From: Erythroxylum novogranatense
Lineage: Eukaryota > Streptophyta > Magnoliopsida > Malpighiales > Erythroxylaceae
Direction of reading: 5' to 3'
DNA length: 64,000 bases
Assembly (NCBI GenBank): GCA_029891385.1
Contig: CM057228.1
Location: 69,579,523-69,643,522, forward strand
The position numbers and the translations under genes were made by a program. This document shows positions 47,434 to 58,440 of this stretch, in pieces (position 1 is the first letter of the stretch; each line of letters starts with the position of its first letter). The notes beneath the pieces were generated by a model. It was not told where the DNA came from. It saw nothing but the letters and a program-made list of their open reading frames with translations, and did no database searches.

Positions 47434-47858
47434 ATTTATGAACGACAAAATGTTAGTGAACAACAAAAAAACAATACGGACCTCACCACTCAACCTCACG
47501 TGTATACACTCAACAAATGTCAAACCACTCGTGTTTCACACAAAAATTGGCTTTTTCTATAATGTAAACACTCTTTCCTTTTACCACTCAACTTGCTTTC
47601 TATAGTATCCTTATTCGAAACAAGACACAATCAAATAGAAGCAACCAAACCAAGTGGCAGCCAAGATTAGAATCCCAAGATAAATTTCTCAAAGAATCCA
47701 AAAGGGAAATAGAGTGTGGGGAAAAATGGTATAAGGAATGAATTAAGGAAGTGATTACCTTGGAAAATCAAACTTGAAGCTAAAGAAAGATTAATGAGGC
47801 AAGAAATGAAATAGGAAACTAAAAAGCAAAATAGAAAAGTAACTGAAATAAGAAAGTG

Positions 47859-47957
47859 AAGCAAATAGGAAAGCAAGCAAGTTCCAAGCAATACAAGATA
47901 GGAAAGCGAAGCAAATAGGAAAGTAATATCGCAAGTTCCAAGCAATACAAGATAGGA
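47859..47957. repeat. ~50-bp tandem duplication in gypsy-D leader
   Basis: Units start at 47859 and 47908, sharing GAAGCAAATAGGAAAG and GTTCCAAGCAATACAAGATA. Confidence 0.75.
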
Positions 47958-48027
47958 AAGTACTTGCAATTAGGAAAGTAGCAAACTTGTACTCCACTTC
48001 TCTAAAACTTGCATCACACACTCTGAT

Positions 48028-48185
48028 TGTTTTTTTTTCTCTTTTTTGTTGATTTTTTTTCTTTTTTTCCTTTTTTTTGACGAATTTCTTTTTTTTTTCT
48101 TTTTTTCACTTATACTTTTTTTTTTCTTTTTTTCTTTTTTTGAAAAATTTCTTTTTTTCTTTTTTTTGACTTCCACTTTTTTTTT
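48028..48185. repeat. T-rich low-complexity tract
   Basis: Runs of T7-T9 broken by single C or short spacers, about 155 bp. On the sense strand it is A/G-rich and creates an artificial Lys-rich frame. Confidence 0.9.
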
Positions 48186-48415
48186 CAGAAGCTGGATGCT
48201 CTCAATTTAGACTTGGTGTAACTTACTCTAGAAAGCTTGGATTTGAGTGATTCCAAAACGAAAATAAAGAAGAGATTTTGAACTTGAAGAAATTCCTATT
48301 ATTCTGCCAAAAACTCAAGCAAAAGGGGCACGAACTAGTGGATGAAAAATGACCAGAAAAGAATAACGAAAATAAATAACAAAAGGATAGTTATTTGAAA
48401 TCTAGCAACCAAAGC

Positions 48416-48427
48416 GCTCTGATACCA
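48416..48427 (-). other. gypsy-D primer binding site (initiator Met tRNA)
   Basis: The minus strand reads TGGTATCAGAGC, two bases downstream of the LTR end at 48430. Confidence 0.88.
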
Positions 48428-48429
48428 AA

Positions 48430-49489
48430 TGATGGGAGATCCAATAAGAACTTGTCTTATAGAGCCTTCAACAAGATGGAACTATGCTCGAGAGTAGATA
48501 GAATCAAGCAAACACACAAAATCTCAAGAAACAAATTAAAAAGATAGAAACAGAACACAAAGAGAAAATGGGCAGTTAGAAGAATGTTGGTCGATGAAAA
48601 GAACCCTAAGAGAACTTTGTCTCTTAGAACCCTAGCAAGAATGTTGGTCAATGGAAAGAACCCTAAGAGAACTTGTCTCTTAGAACTCTAACCTTAGGAC
48701 GCCACAAAGGAAGACCACTCCTTTGATAAGTCAAGTATTCTCAAAGAATACAAAGAAAGCAAGAAAGCGCTCAATATTATTTCTAAATGAAAGATCCCCT
48801 TTCAAAGTACATAGAGGGTGCCTATTTATAGGGAAAACTTCCAAACTTAATGTCCTAAAGAAGATACTAAATAAAAGGAAACAAATCAATCCCTAAAAGG
48901 AAACAAAATAAACTTATAAAGGTGTTGACTAGATCACCTTATTTTAAGGAAACAAAAAAGGAAACTAAATAAAACATGATCTCAACATGTTGGACCTTAG
49001 GGATCGCGTCCTTATCCTTATTTTTAAGTGGCACATGCTTGTCACATGGTACTTTAAGTGAGTTCTCCCAATTGGACTCCATGTGGGCCTTTGGACACTT
49101 TATGTTGGGCTTTAAGGAATAAGACAATGCCTCTTGGACCTTTATGAGATGAAATCTGACTCAACAATATGGGCTCTATCTCTTGAAGGTCTTAGATTAA
49201 ACAATTCAATGCTTGCTTCATTACTTTGGCCCTAGCTCTTATCATTGGGCCTCCAACATCTTGTAATGGATCTTTAGGAATATTAGACTTGAATGTTGGG
49301 CCTTTGATATGGAAATTCTGTTCATCTCCTTGCCTTGAACATTCAAACTTCAAATTTGATCCAATTTCAGCTCCTAAGCCTCCTTTTGCAAGCTTATGTC
49401 CATGCAAGTCACGTCCTAGGTTTCCTTGAGGCGAATCACACCATCGATGCGTTTCTTCTTGTCTTTCACATGCCCAAGGTTCTCCATCA
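48430..49489 (-). repeat. gypsy-D 5' LTR (1060 bp)
   Basis: Plus-strand ends TGATGGGAG and TTCTCCATCA, followed by TSD TCATG. Contains a 57-bp tandem duplication at 48581-48693 (AGAATGTTGGTC...GAACCCTAAGAG). Frames inside (49192-49578, minus) show no domain. Confidence 0.9.
48581..48693. repeat. 57-bp tandem duplication in gypsy-D LTR
   Basis: Units 48581-48637 and 48638-48693, both with AGAATGTTGGTC(G/A)ATG and CCCTAAGAGAACTT. Confidence 0.85.
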
Positions 49490-50073
49490 TCATGCATATT
49501 ATGGACTCTAAATATATATGAATGGCAATTTTTGCACATGCTTATGGCTATACATGCATTCATGACATTTCCCGGCATATGTGTCTAAATGCAATTTTTT
49601 GTGAAATTTGTGATAATTGTGTTTGAAAAAATGAATTGGAGTGATTTATGGGTGTTTTCCATTTTTAGGGACTTTTAGGAATTTTTCTGAAATTTTTGGG
49701 AAAAAATGTCCAGACCAGAAAAGTTGCCAAGTGGCAGACTCATTGGATTTTCGGTACTAAAAAGGACTGTCCAATGACACTGAAAAATTAGATACATGAT
49801 TTTAGGATTTATTACTTTGATCCATTAAAATTTGGAGAAAAATTGGACTAGAAATTGGAAGGAAATTAAGTGAAAATACAAGTGGGTGACATGTGGCAAG
49901 TGACACATGTCACTTGCCTACCATGCCACTTTTAGTTAATTAAATAGACTTTTCTTCCTTCCTGACTCATCTTTCACAAAGCTTCCTCTTTTATAAAGTG
50001 TTTGGTGTTTAAAGTGTTGTCTTAAAGTAAAAGCCTCCAACGTAGCTCCCCTCTTCCTTCTTCTTCGATGGCT

Positions 50074-50104
<31 letters not shown>

Positions 50105-51269
50105 GTTAACCTCCACCCACACAAAAGCTCTTATATTTCTCTTCATGTGTTCAAAAAAAAAACCCAACCTAAACCTCTACCCTTTGCAAGTGATGATGAT
50201 CGTGTATATGGTGAAGGGGAGAGAATTTGTGGGGTTAGAAGAAATTGAAGCTTGATTAGGTAAGATTGTGTTTTTGTCTTGTTTTGTTGTTAAATTCTTT
50301 AATAGTGATAATTGTGCAAAAAATTGTATGAGAATTGTGTTGGTATATATTGGGTGGGTACTTTGTTTGTTAAATTGAGGGTTGATTGATGATTGATGAG
50401 GTGGAATTGGATGAATATAAGTAGAGATATTTAAGATGATTGGAAATGAAATTGTGCTTAAAGATTAGTGTAGAACATGATGGATGATGGGGTGTGTGTG
50501 TACTGAAATTTGTGGGCTTATGTCCAAGGATAGGATGTGAGTGAGTAATAGGTGATATGTGGAGTGAATTGAATGAAAAGTGGTATAGAAGTGGTGTTGG
50601 AATGATAGGATTTGGTTTAGGTGTTAAAAGCTGGAAAATTGAAGTTGTACATGTTTCATTTGTTTTTGCCATAACTTTTAGTACAATCAAGCAATTGAGA
50701 TGAGGTTTGGTTTAAATTAAACTTAAGAAGTATGGCTAGATTTCATATGAAGGACGTTTTGTCCAATTCTGACTTTAAGGGTTTTAAATTTTGCTTGGAA
50801 AGTGAATTCTTAGGTGCTGTATGAATAGTAATCCGAACCTTGTAACCTGAAATTTTGATGATTTTTAAGGTTGATTTGGATTGAATTTACTAATTTGGTC
50901 TTCCTGAAAGTTGAATATTTACTTGTTAGCTTTCTAACGCCACTAAGTATGAATTTTTTTTGAGTTATAGGTTAAAATTTATGGTCTGTAAAAGTTCAGG
51001 TGGTAATTCAGCCCAAATTGTGTTTTGTGTGAAGGTGACCCTAAGTGCATAGGTTTTATGCTTCTTGTGTTCTGATATTAATTTTGGACTGTTAAGGGTG
51101 AAATTGGCTCAAGTGACCTTCTGGAAAGTTGTAGAGGATTGTTGTAGTTTTCTAATGAGGTATTATTTGTGAATTTTGGATGTAGCGATTGTAAGATATA
51201 AATTTGTAAAGTTTTGTTATGGTTTAGGTTAAATGCTAATTTCATAAACCCTAACTGGACAGCCACATT

Positions 51270-51740
51270 AATGGGAGGATTTGACCTAATTAGAGATGTA
51301 ATTTGGTTCTAAGTCCTTCTTGAAATTGTAGTATATTGTCTAAGATTTTTATTGCTATATGGTATGAAAATTTTTGCCAAGGGAATGTGGAGTTATGAAG
51401 TTTGAAAGATTGGGTTATTGTTGAGAATGATTTAGGTAGGATGAAACTTTATTTGAGAATTTGATTTGGTTAGAGATGGAATTGTTTTCCAAGTTGTTCA
51501 TGAAATTTGTAGGATATGTTTTGCTCTTTTGATTGATATAAAACTTGGAATTTTTGGCAAAGGGGATGGAAAGATATGAGTTCTGAAAAATGTTGTACTG
51601 TTTTGGAGAAATATATGATCAGGCAGTCAATTTGATTGCATTTTTGACACCCTTAGATGTGTTATTAAATTTCAAGCTCTTCATGAAACTTGTAGGATAT
51701 TTCAAGATCTTTCCAACGAGATTGAATTTGTGATTTTTGG
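51270..51740 (+). repeat. Family X 182-bp repeat, three diverged units (LTR2)
   Basis: Units share TTTGA(C/T)..TTAGAGATG, CTTCATGAAA(T/C)TTGTAGGATAT, TTGATATAAA and GGAATTTTTGGCAA. More diverged than in LTR1. Confidence 0.6.
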
Positions 51741-51842
51741 ATGTGTGTGGTAAAAGTTGTGTAGTGGGAAAGAAAGGAGAGTTTGTTTTGTGAAAAATAG
51801 AAAATTGATTTGGAAAAAAAATGATGAAAATGAGATACGAAA

Positions 51843-51891
51843 CCTCGCATCTGTTGATCTCGCCCCTGCGACAAATCGCGCAGGCGAGACC
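51843..51891. repeat. Short CpG-rich palindromic block in LTR2
   Basis: CTCGCCCCTGCGACA / ATCGCGCAGGCGAGAC-type dyad of about 50 bp, at the position of the larger blocks in LTR0 and LTR1. Confidence 0.65.
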
Positions 51892-52742
51892 AGTTATTTA
51901 TTTATTTAATTTCTATTTAATTATTTATGTTTTAGTTAATTATCAATGCCTTTTTATTCGTTTGTCAATTACTTTTTCTTCCGACGTTCGGTTGACCTGA
52001 TTCTCGAGGCATCAGATTCGTGTAATATTTAATTTCATTTATTTATAAAATTGGGAATTTTTAGAGTTGAAATTGACGGGAATTGCTTAGGTTGAAGTGG
52101 GGGGACTGGATAAATATTTTTCTGGTCCGTCTTTTATTTGTAATTGGACCTATAAAGATCCGAATTGGGTGATTTTAGTGTCTATGACTTTCTAATTTTT
52201 AGAGGAAATTTTTGTGATGGGAATTTGTGGAATAGTGCCGGGAATGTCACGAACATGCATTGTACACATTTTAGTTGCTACATGTGCATTATTAAATATT
52301 TCTGAGTGTACCTTTGGTGATGGTGAATATTTTTGACTGTTTAGAGGCACTTTTGGAATGTCACTCCACAGACATTGCCGAGACTTCCAGGCTTTTGCTT
52401 CGGGAGCTATTGGTGAGTAACCTAGATGGTTTCTCAATTATTAATTGTTTATAATTTTGCACTTATAAAACTGTGGAGAAGAATGGTGGGATTGTGCGTT
52501 GTTTATGATTGGATTCCTGGCTAAAGGTGTCTGATGTATTGGGAGATTATGACATAGAAGTGTTATTTTTCTGAGAATGTGAGACCTTCGTGTTTTCAAT
52601 GTGATAAATTGTGACTGTGATTTTAATGTGAATAATTGTGAACTAATTGTTTGAAAGCGATAATTTGGGTTTGATTGTAATGTGATATTGCTCGATTGCG
52701 ACATATGCATTCCATGCATAAATGCATGATCAGATAATGACA

Positions 52743-52922
52743 GTTGTGACCAGAGCAACCACCGAGAGCTACCAGCTCAATGTTTATATTTGGGCCTCGG
52801 GCCCCACAAAGATTCAAAGCCTCAGGCTCAACGATTAATGCGCCCGTAATGGGGCAGTTCAGAGCCTCAGGCTCAACGATTAATGCGACCATATTGGGAC
52901 AGTTCAGGCGCTCGGTCACAAC
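52743..52922. repeat. Inverted repeat GTTGTGACC / GGTCACAAC in LTR2, with 45-bp tandem units
   Basis: Perfect arms at 52743-52751 and 52914-52922. Inside lie two 45-bp units (starting 52818 and 52863: AGCCTCAGGCTCAACGATTA). Confidence 0.7.
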
Positions 52923-53676
52923 ACCAAAATAAATTAGAAAAGTGTCACATGCACATGTCATATGCATCTGATTTTTTAATCTCTTTGATTGAGTGAAAAG
53001 CTAACTGCCTTATGTTTCTGTGATACCAATCATATGGTACTTCTGAATGTGAATTATGAAACAATTGGCTTATGCTTGAGTGTTTTACGAATTCAATTAG
53101 TTACGGGTGTCAAATAGAATGAAATGTATCAAATTGTCTATGTTCACGTGAAATTGTGCAATGTGATTAAAAGTGCAACAATGTGAATATATGCTATGTG
53201 AAACGATGTGTTGCATGAATTGAGTGAACCATCGATGATGGTTCCTCACTGAGTTCGCAAAACTCACCTAAAATTTGTAATTATTTTTTAGGACCCAGAA
53301 GAATACCCTATTAGGTAATGGGCGTATAGTAACCGCATACGAGTGAGAAAAGAGGTCTGGATCAGTTCACGTCTGCATTAGAGTTTAATAAAAATTGTAC
53401 TTTTTGAATTTTGGTACAAATGAATAGGTCATGTTGTAAAGTCAACAGACTGAATTATATTGTATTTACAAAAGGGCCCCCGTAGTCATTGAACTCACCG
53501 ATGATTATTTATGTAAATTGTTTTCTGCATAATATATAAAGTATGTGTTTGTTTGAAAAAAAATTATACTGAGTTTTGAATGAGTGATGTAGCAGGCCAC
53601 CCTCATAGGGCACGGACTAGGATATCACCATCGATGTCGGGTTCGGGTCATGCGGGAGTGGGGTGTTACATTTAGG

Positions 53677-53690
53677 TGGTATCAGAGCCC
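53677..53690 (+). other. Family X primer binding site 2 (initiator Met tRNA)
   Basis: TGGTATCAGAGCCC, 6 nt after the LTR2 end at 53670. Confidence 0.88.
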
Positions 53691-56600
53691 AGAAGTACGA
53701 ACTTGTATGGGCATTTACTGAAACATGGGCAAAGTCACCTGCATTAAAGTCATGCCATAGCAGACCGTAGCAACTGATCCCTAGTCTGAGTCGTATGGGT
53801 ATGGGTCATACACATGAACATGTGTTAAGTGATGAAGTCTGAGAAAAGTGGTGATGTGTCAGAATATGAGCCAATGAAGGTTTATGGGCAATTGGAAATG
53901 AGAAAGGAATAATGAAAAATGGCATTCATATTGTACTGTGATTAAAAAAAACCCTCGAATGTGATCTGCATATGAATACATTGGCAAGGGCTAATTTAGG
54001 AAAGAAGTAATATCAAAATAAATAATGAGATTTAAAGTGTATAAATCGAGTTGAACGAAAAACGAAATTTGCGATAGCCTGGAGAGGTCAAATATGGACA
54101 TGAGAGGAATATTGGTTAAAAGTGATGAGAGTTATGATTTAGCTTAAGAATATGTGAATATGTCTATGAGAGATCAAAAGCTCAGGATGACTAGGTCGTT
54201 ATGATTTGGACTTGTATGTTCGATAAAATGGGGATAATTGGAAATGAGAAAAAGTACTTGGTTCGATACGATAGATAAAGATTTACTACAGTTGTGTTGA
54301 TATGTTTATTATGGAATATAGTGTATCGTAAGTGAAGATATTGTTTGAAAAAAAAGCAGAAATGATGAGATTAAAGTGTGTAAGCATGGTCAAAAGAAAT
54401 AACTTTCTATGACTATGAAAGGATAGATTTGGATTTGAAGTGTGATAAAAGTTATGATTTGGCGTAATAATATGTCTGAGCTACTGAGATGACACTTCTT
54501 GATGCTTCTGCATCTATAATTTGAAATAGATTGAGAATATACATATAGACGATGAAATAATAGAAACATGGCCTTATCAGTGCTTAAAATGCATCTGAGT
54601 TTGGGTTGTATGTGTGTATGCAATTATGGAAAATATGATAAAGCAAAAGAGTAGAGTGAATGCACTCAAAATGTAAATTCTATAATTATGATAAGATGTT
54701 GCATAAGAAGAAAAGGTAAATACTGGGAAATTGGCGCAGAATCACTATCAATATGTGGGGTAATGTGAGGTAAAAGTGTAGGCCACGATATGGGCCTACA
54801 AAAATAGGTTTTTGCTATGATCAAATAGCAACCTCCAGTTATGGGCAGGAACAAGGATAGAAATGTTATCTAGAGTTAATGGGAATGTAAGTAGCAGTAG
54901 CGAATTTGAGTACGTGGCTATATGATATAAAGACATCTTTCAATAAGATGTCAAAATTTTGAATGGTATCAGCCAAGTTGTAAGTGTAAATGAAATTGCT
55001 TAATGTCTCATTGAGCCTTAGTATCGAGGACACATTGACCATAGAAGTCATGAGACAAATTGATCTTTAAAGATCTTGTGAAATGTTGTAATTGATTTTT
55101 CTTGAGCTATTAGGAATGACATGGATAATATATGAGTGACAATATCGAGGTTTGTACCAAGAATCACTGATATAGGGTCAGAAAACTAGGTAATTTAATT
55201 CATGACCAATAAAGACAGGCTTTCTATGACCAGTAGCTGGGATCATAAGCTCTTCTCTCGATTCAACAATGGAATCGAATAATTCTTCCATAGTGGGCCA
55301 AGGCCCCTCGCTTTAGTCAATCGAGTTTGCTTCAGAAAGGAATTGACAGACGCAATGGAGGGAATATTGAAATAAGATGACAGGTCTCCTGGAAAAATTG
55401 TGATGTATTGTCTCCTTTATTAAAAAAAATGCAAATGAGAATATTGGAGTTATTCCATAGCAAAGATTCAAGCATAAGGGTTAGAAAAGGCTATCAGGAG
55501 TGTTTTTTTTTCGTTGATGTAAAATATCCAACAATTCGAGGAGACATTCTTGTTCATGTGAGGTGAAATTTGGACCACATCATAGGCTGTGTTTTTAAAT
55601 CTATTTGGGAACCATAGATTATTTCTTATGAAGGGGTTTTCAACACAAGAAATTATGGTTGTAGATAGATTGAAATGTGTGGAGCAACAGGTATAAATGA
55701 ATAGACATTAGCATAAGTCAATGTATAATCATTGGGAAAGTGATAGAACTGCTGAAATTCGTCAAGAAAAAGGAAGTTCAAAAAAAATTGAGGATAGTAT
55801 GTAATCATACTACTGCATTGAGGAATTAGTTACTCAGGGCATTACAAGAACGAAATATAAGCACAATGAGTTGAGGTTATGTCTATTGGAGTTAACCATG
55901 CTTCGACAGGATTATGTTATTGAAGGTTAATGTGATCCAAGCAACATGATATCAACAAGTGACTATGATCATATTAACAGATGAAGATGAAATTCTAAAT
56001 GCTTGAAGGAAAAAGATGTGAGCCGCGTCAGTGATAAATGAAACCAAAATAATTATAGTGGTTAATATGCCATTCGGATTTGGAGATTTTGTAGTATATA
56101 CAATGGAGGTTCCCAATTGAGATCAAGAGGGAATTGGTTGTACTGTATAAGGTGATTTTGTATACCTAGAGATGAATATAGCTGCATGAGCTAAATTTAG
56201 ATACATGACTTGGAGATTTTTGCAATAGTAGTTGGTTTGGAAGCTTAGAATAATGATGTGGATAGATACATATAAGATATACATATGATTAGACAAATTA
56301 GTAGAGATTAAGGTAAGACTAGAATTGGACAAGATTGAAAGGATTATGCAGAGGACTTGTCAGTACCACATATGTGGATATTAGGTTACTAAATCTAGTG
56401 AAATAAAGAGTGTATGAACGAGTTAAAATGGAGAAAAAAGGAAATCTTATTAGTTATGGGGAAAAGAAACATTAGTTTTGTAAACAGGAATTAGGAAAGC
56501 CAAATTGAGGATTTGAGGAATAAAGTATGTGTTCTAGTAATGTGTACCTCAACAGAGCACTTGTCGGCTAAGAATATCAAATTGAGTGAATATATGTGTG

Positions 56601-57260
56601 AGTTCCTTGTAGTCTTGACTATTGGAGACAGATATAAAGCTTATATGTCTGGAATATTTCAGCATATAAGATGAATGTATAGTGCAAAGTGACTACAAGT
56701 AAAAATCATCATTTTCCTAGTGAGACGACAAAAAGAGTCAATCACCCTGGGTAAAAGTCAGAACAAGTTGGAACACCGTTAGTGAGTGAATGAATTTTAA
56801 AATCTAAATAAAGTGGTTTTGATAGATGAATGGGTTTTGGTGGATTACATCAAAGTTGTGACTATAAGGAGAAAGATGTGAAGGTTTAGTTTACTATATC
56901 AAAAAAAAAGGGAGAGAGAGATGTCTTGGCCTTGAGTGTATCACCTATGCCAAAGTGTAGTTAGATGAGGTACAAAGGAAATAGGGGAAGCTAAGTGGGA
57001 CATCAAGAGGTCCTTATATAATGAGGACAAAAATGAGACTAAGGCATTATGAGTGATTTTACGATTAGTATTGTTATCATCCGAAACATGTGGTTTTGGA
57101 ACTGAAAGGAAAGAATTAAGTACTTTGAAACTCATCAAGGGTATAATTGAGGAAGAATGATAGCTAAATAAAGAATTGATAGGAAAAGATTGAGTGTAGG
57201 AGATAACAGTACCCCTACCTTTTTCAGTATCAAAATTGAATTTCGATGATGAAATTTTTA

Positions 57261-57275
57261 TTAGGAGGGGAGAAT
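57261..57275 (+). other. Family X polypurine tract
   Basis: TTAGGAGGGGAGAAT directly precedes LTR3. Identical to the gypsy-E polypurine tract on the minus strand at 60511-60525. Confidence 0.88.
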
Positions 57276-57639
57276 TGTAACATCCCATCACCGATGGGAA
57301 GGGTAAATTGGTCATTCGGGACGGCTTAGGAGTGTGGAAACAAAGCTCGACATGTTCATGCATATTATGGCCTCTAAATATATAAGAATGGCAATTTTTG
57401 CACATGCTTATGGCTGTACATGCATTCATGACATTTCCTGGCATATGTGTCTAAATGCAATTTTTGTGAAATTTGTGATAATTGTGTTTGAAAAATTGAA
57501 TTGGAGTGATTTATGGGTGTTTATCATTTTTAGGGACTTTTAGGAATTTTTCTGAAATTTTTGGAAAAAAATGTCCGGACCAGAACAGTTGCCAAGTGGC
57601 AGACTGATTGGATTTCTGGTACTGGAAAGGACTACCTAA
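57276..57639 (+). repeat. Family X LTR3, first 364 bp
   Basis: TGTAACATCCCATCACCGAT start. Aligns with LTR2 43030-43114 joined to 49495 onward, proving the gypsy-D insertion site. Interrupted at 57640 by gypsy-E; the 5 bp before are CCTAA. The remainder lies beyond the window. Confidence 0.85.
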
Positions 57640-58345
57640 TGTAGCGCCCCCTCACCGTAGGGAACACACCGGGACGCCCGTGGGTCGTTCCGACGCATAT
57701 CCCACAGTAAGGAAGTGCTACGATCGCTAACGATCACTAAACACTCGTATGGCATCAATAAAATAAACCACAACATGCAATTCACTAATATTTAAAACCA
57801 CAATATTTCTTTCATTTCGCAATATCAATCCAAAATATAGACCAGACTATCAGTCCCCTACAACTATATACAACAATCCAAAAAGGGAAACTAATAAAAA
57901 CGTCTATACTAGGTCATTCCAAAAAAATATAGATATCGCTCCAGCTGACCGACCTGTGATCCATCGCTGCACTTGATCACGAACTCTCGCTGCAGGAAAA
58001 CTATCACAGGAGCTCGAGTCCTACTGACGCTGTCCTGAAAAATATATCGCAATGTTGGGTGAGTTTGCGAACTCAATGAGAAACCATCATCGATGGTTCA
58101 CCCAACTCATGCATATACACATAATATATATATCTCAAAGATATATTTTAAGACAATTTACAACACTATAAGCACTTTACACAATTCACACAGTTACACT
58201 ATCACATATCTCAGACACAACGATTCACAATCAGCACATATCACATGTGTTCACAATTTCACTACACTGTCAGATGCATAATGTATGCAAATTCTCATTT
58301 TATGATATTGTTGTGATTGAGCGTCGATGTTCACATTTTGGCAAG

Positions 58346-58440
58346 TAGGAGAGCCCTCAGGGTATGCACTACTGCCCACTCACTTTAGGAATAGGAGAGC
58401 CCTCTGGGTATGCACTATTTCCTTTTTGGCCTTAGGCCCA
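58346..58440. repeat. 46-bp tandem repeat in gypsy-E LTR
   Basis: TAGGAGAGCCCTC(A/T)GGGTATGC at 58346 and 58392, with diverged remainder. Position matches the 41-47 bp repeats of X and Y. Confidence 0.75.

Larger units (their letters stand above)
47434..48415 (-). other. gypsy-D untranslated leader
   Basis: No supported gene. Contains a ~50-bp direct duplication at 47859-47957 (GAAGCAAATAGGAAAGC...ATACAAGATAGG) and a pyrimidine-rich T/C tract at 48028-48185, which is purine-rich on the element's sense strand. Confidence 0.7.
43115..49489 (-). mobile_element. gypsy-D: chromovirus (CRM/Reina-like) with truncated 3' end
   Basis: 6375-bp minus-strand insertion with TSD TCATG (43110-43114 and 49490-49494). 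Ends are TGATGG and CCATCA. The 5' LTR (48430-49489), PBS, leader, gag, protease, RT, RNase H and most of the integrase are present. The integrase C-terminus and all but 54 bp of the 3' LTR are deleted. RT before integrase identifies Ty3/gypsy; gag and pol wording (SVEEYHQEMEIIMIRANVEED, YRAINKITVKYRYPIPRLDD) is typical of plant chromoviruses of the CRM/Reina group. Confidence 0.93.
50260..53291 (+). other. Putative LTR-contained intron, LTR2
   Basis: Donor-like GATTAG|GTAAGATT at 50260, acceptor-like TTATTTTTTAG|GACCC at 53291, 3032 nt. The TATAAA at 49992 would leave a first exon of about 240 nt. Confidence 0.45.
43030..53670 (+). repeat. Family X LTR2, split by gypsy-D (4261 bp net)
   Basis: Segments 43030-43114 and 49495-53670. 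The joined sequence matches LTR3 across the junction (GACATGTTCATGCATATTAT at 57348). Donor-like site at 50260, 182-bp repeats at 51270-51740, CpG block at 51843-51891, inverted repeat at 52743/52914, acceptor-like site at 53291. Ends GGGGTGTTACA before the PBS. A TATAAA at 49992 is a candidate TATA box. No genes; the arginine-rich frame at 49936-50124 is a (CTT)n artefact. Confidence 0.88.
53671..57275 (+). other. Family X internal domain 2 (non-coding, 3.6 kb)
   Basis: Starts TTTAGG, then a canonical PBS, and ends with a polypurine tract. No gag, protease, RT, RNase H or integrase motif was found in any frame; the longest open frames are short and lack known domains. Together with ~4.2-kb LTRs this matches the LARD layout. 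Regions at both ends align with internal1. Confidence 0.75.
12687..57639 (+). mobile_element. Family X tandem array: LTR1-internal1-LTR2-internal2-LTR3
   Basis: Three X LTRs share two internal domains. Without insertions the LTRs are 4197 bp (LTR1) and 4261 bp (LTR2); LTR3 is cut off at 57640 by gypsy-E. The two internals (2863 and 3605 bp) align at their starts and near their ends but contain no recognisable gag, protease, RT, RNase H or integrase. Long LTRs with a ~3.5-kb non-coding core and PBS/PPT retained fit the definition of a large retrotransposon derivative (LARD). Shared LTRs indicate recombination between two copies or a tandem insertion. Its own TSD cannot be tested inside the window. 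Confidence 0.8.

Noticed and set aside
47970..48176. Lysine-rich open frame on the minus strand
   Set aside because: Produced by an A/G-rich low-complexity tract in the gypsy-D leader; no family similarity.
53677..53690. Part of a tRNA gene (TGGTATCAGAGC)
   Set aside because: Only the 12-14 nt complementary to the tRNA 3' end is present, right after an LTR; it is a primer binding site.
56941..57444. 167-codon minus frame across the internal2/LTR3 boundary
   Set aside because: It crosses the polypurine tract and LTR start, which are structural; no domain found. A partial equivalent at 49192-49578 comes from the same LTR sequence.
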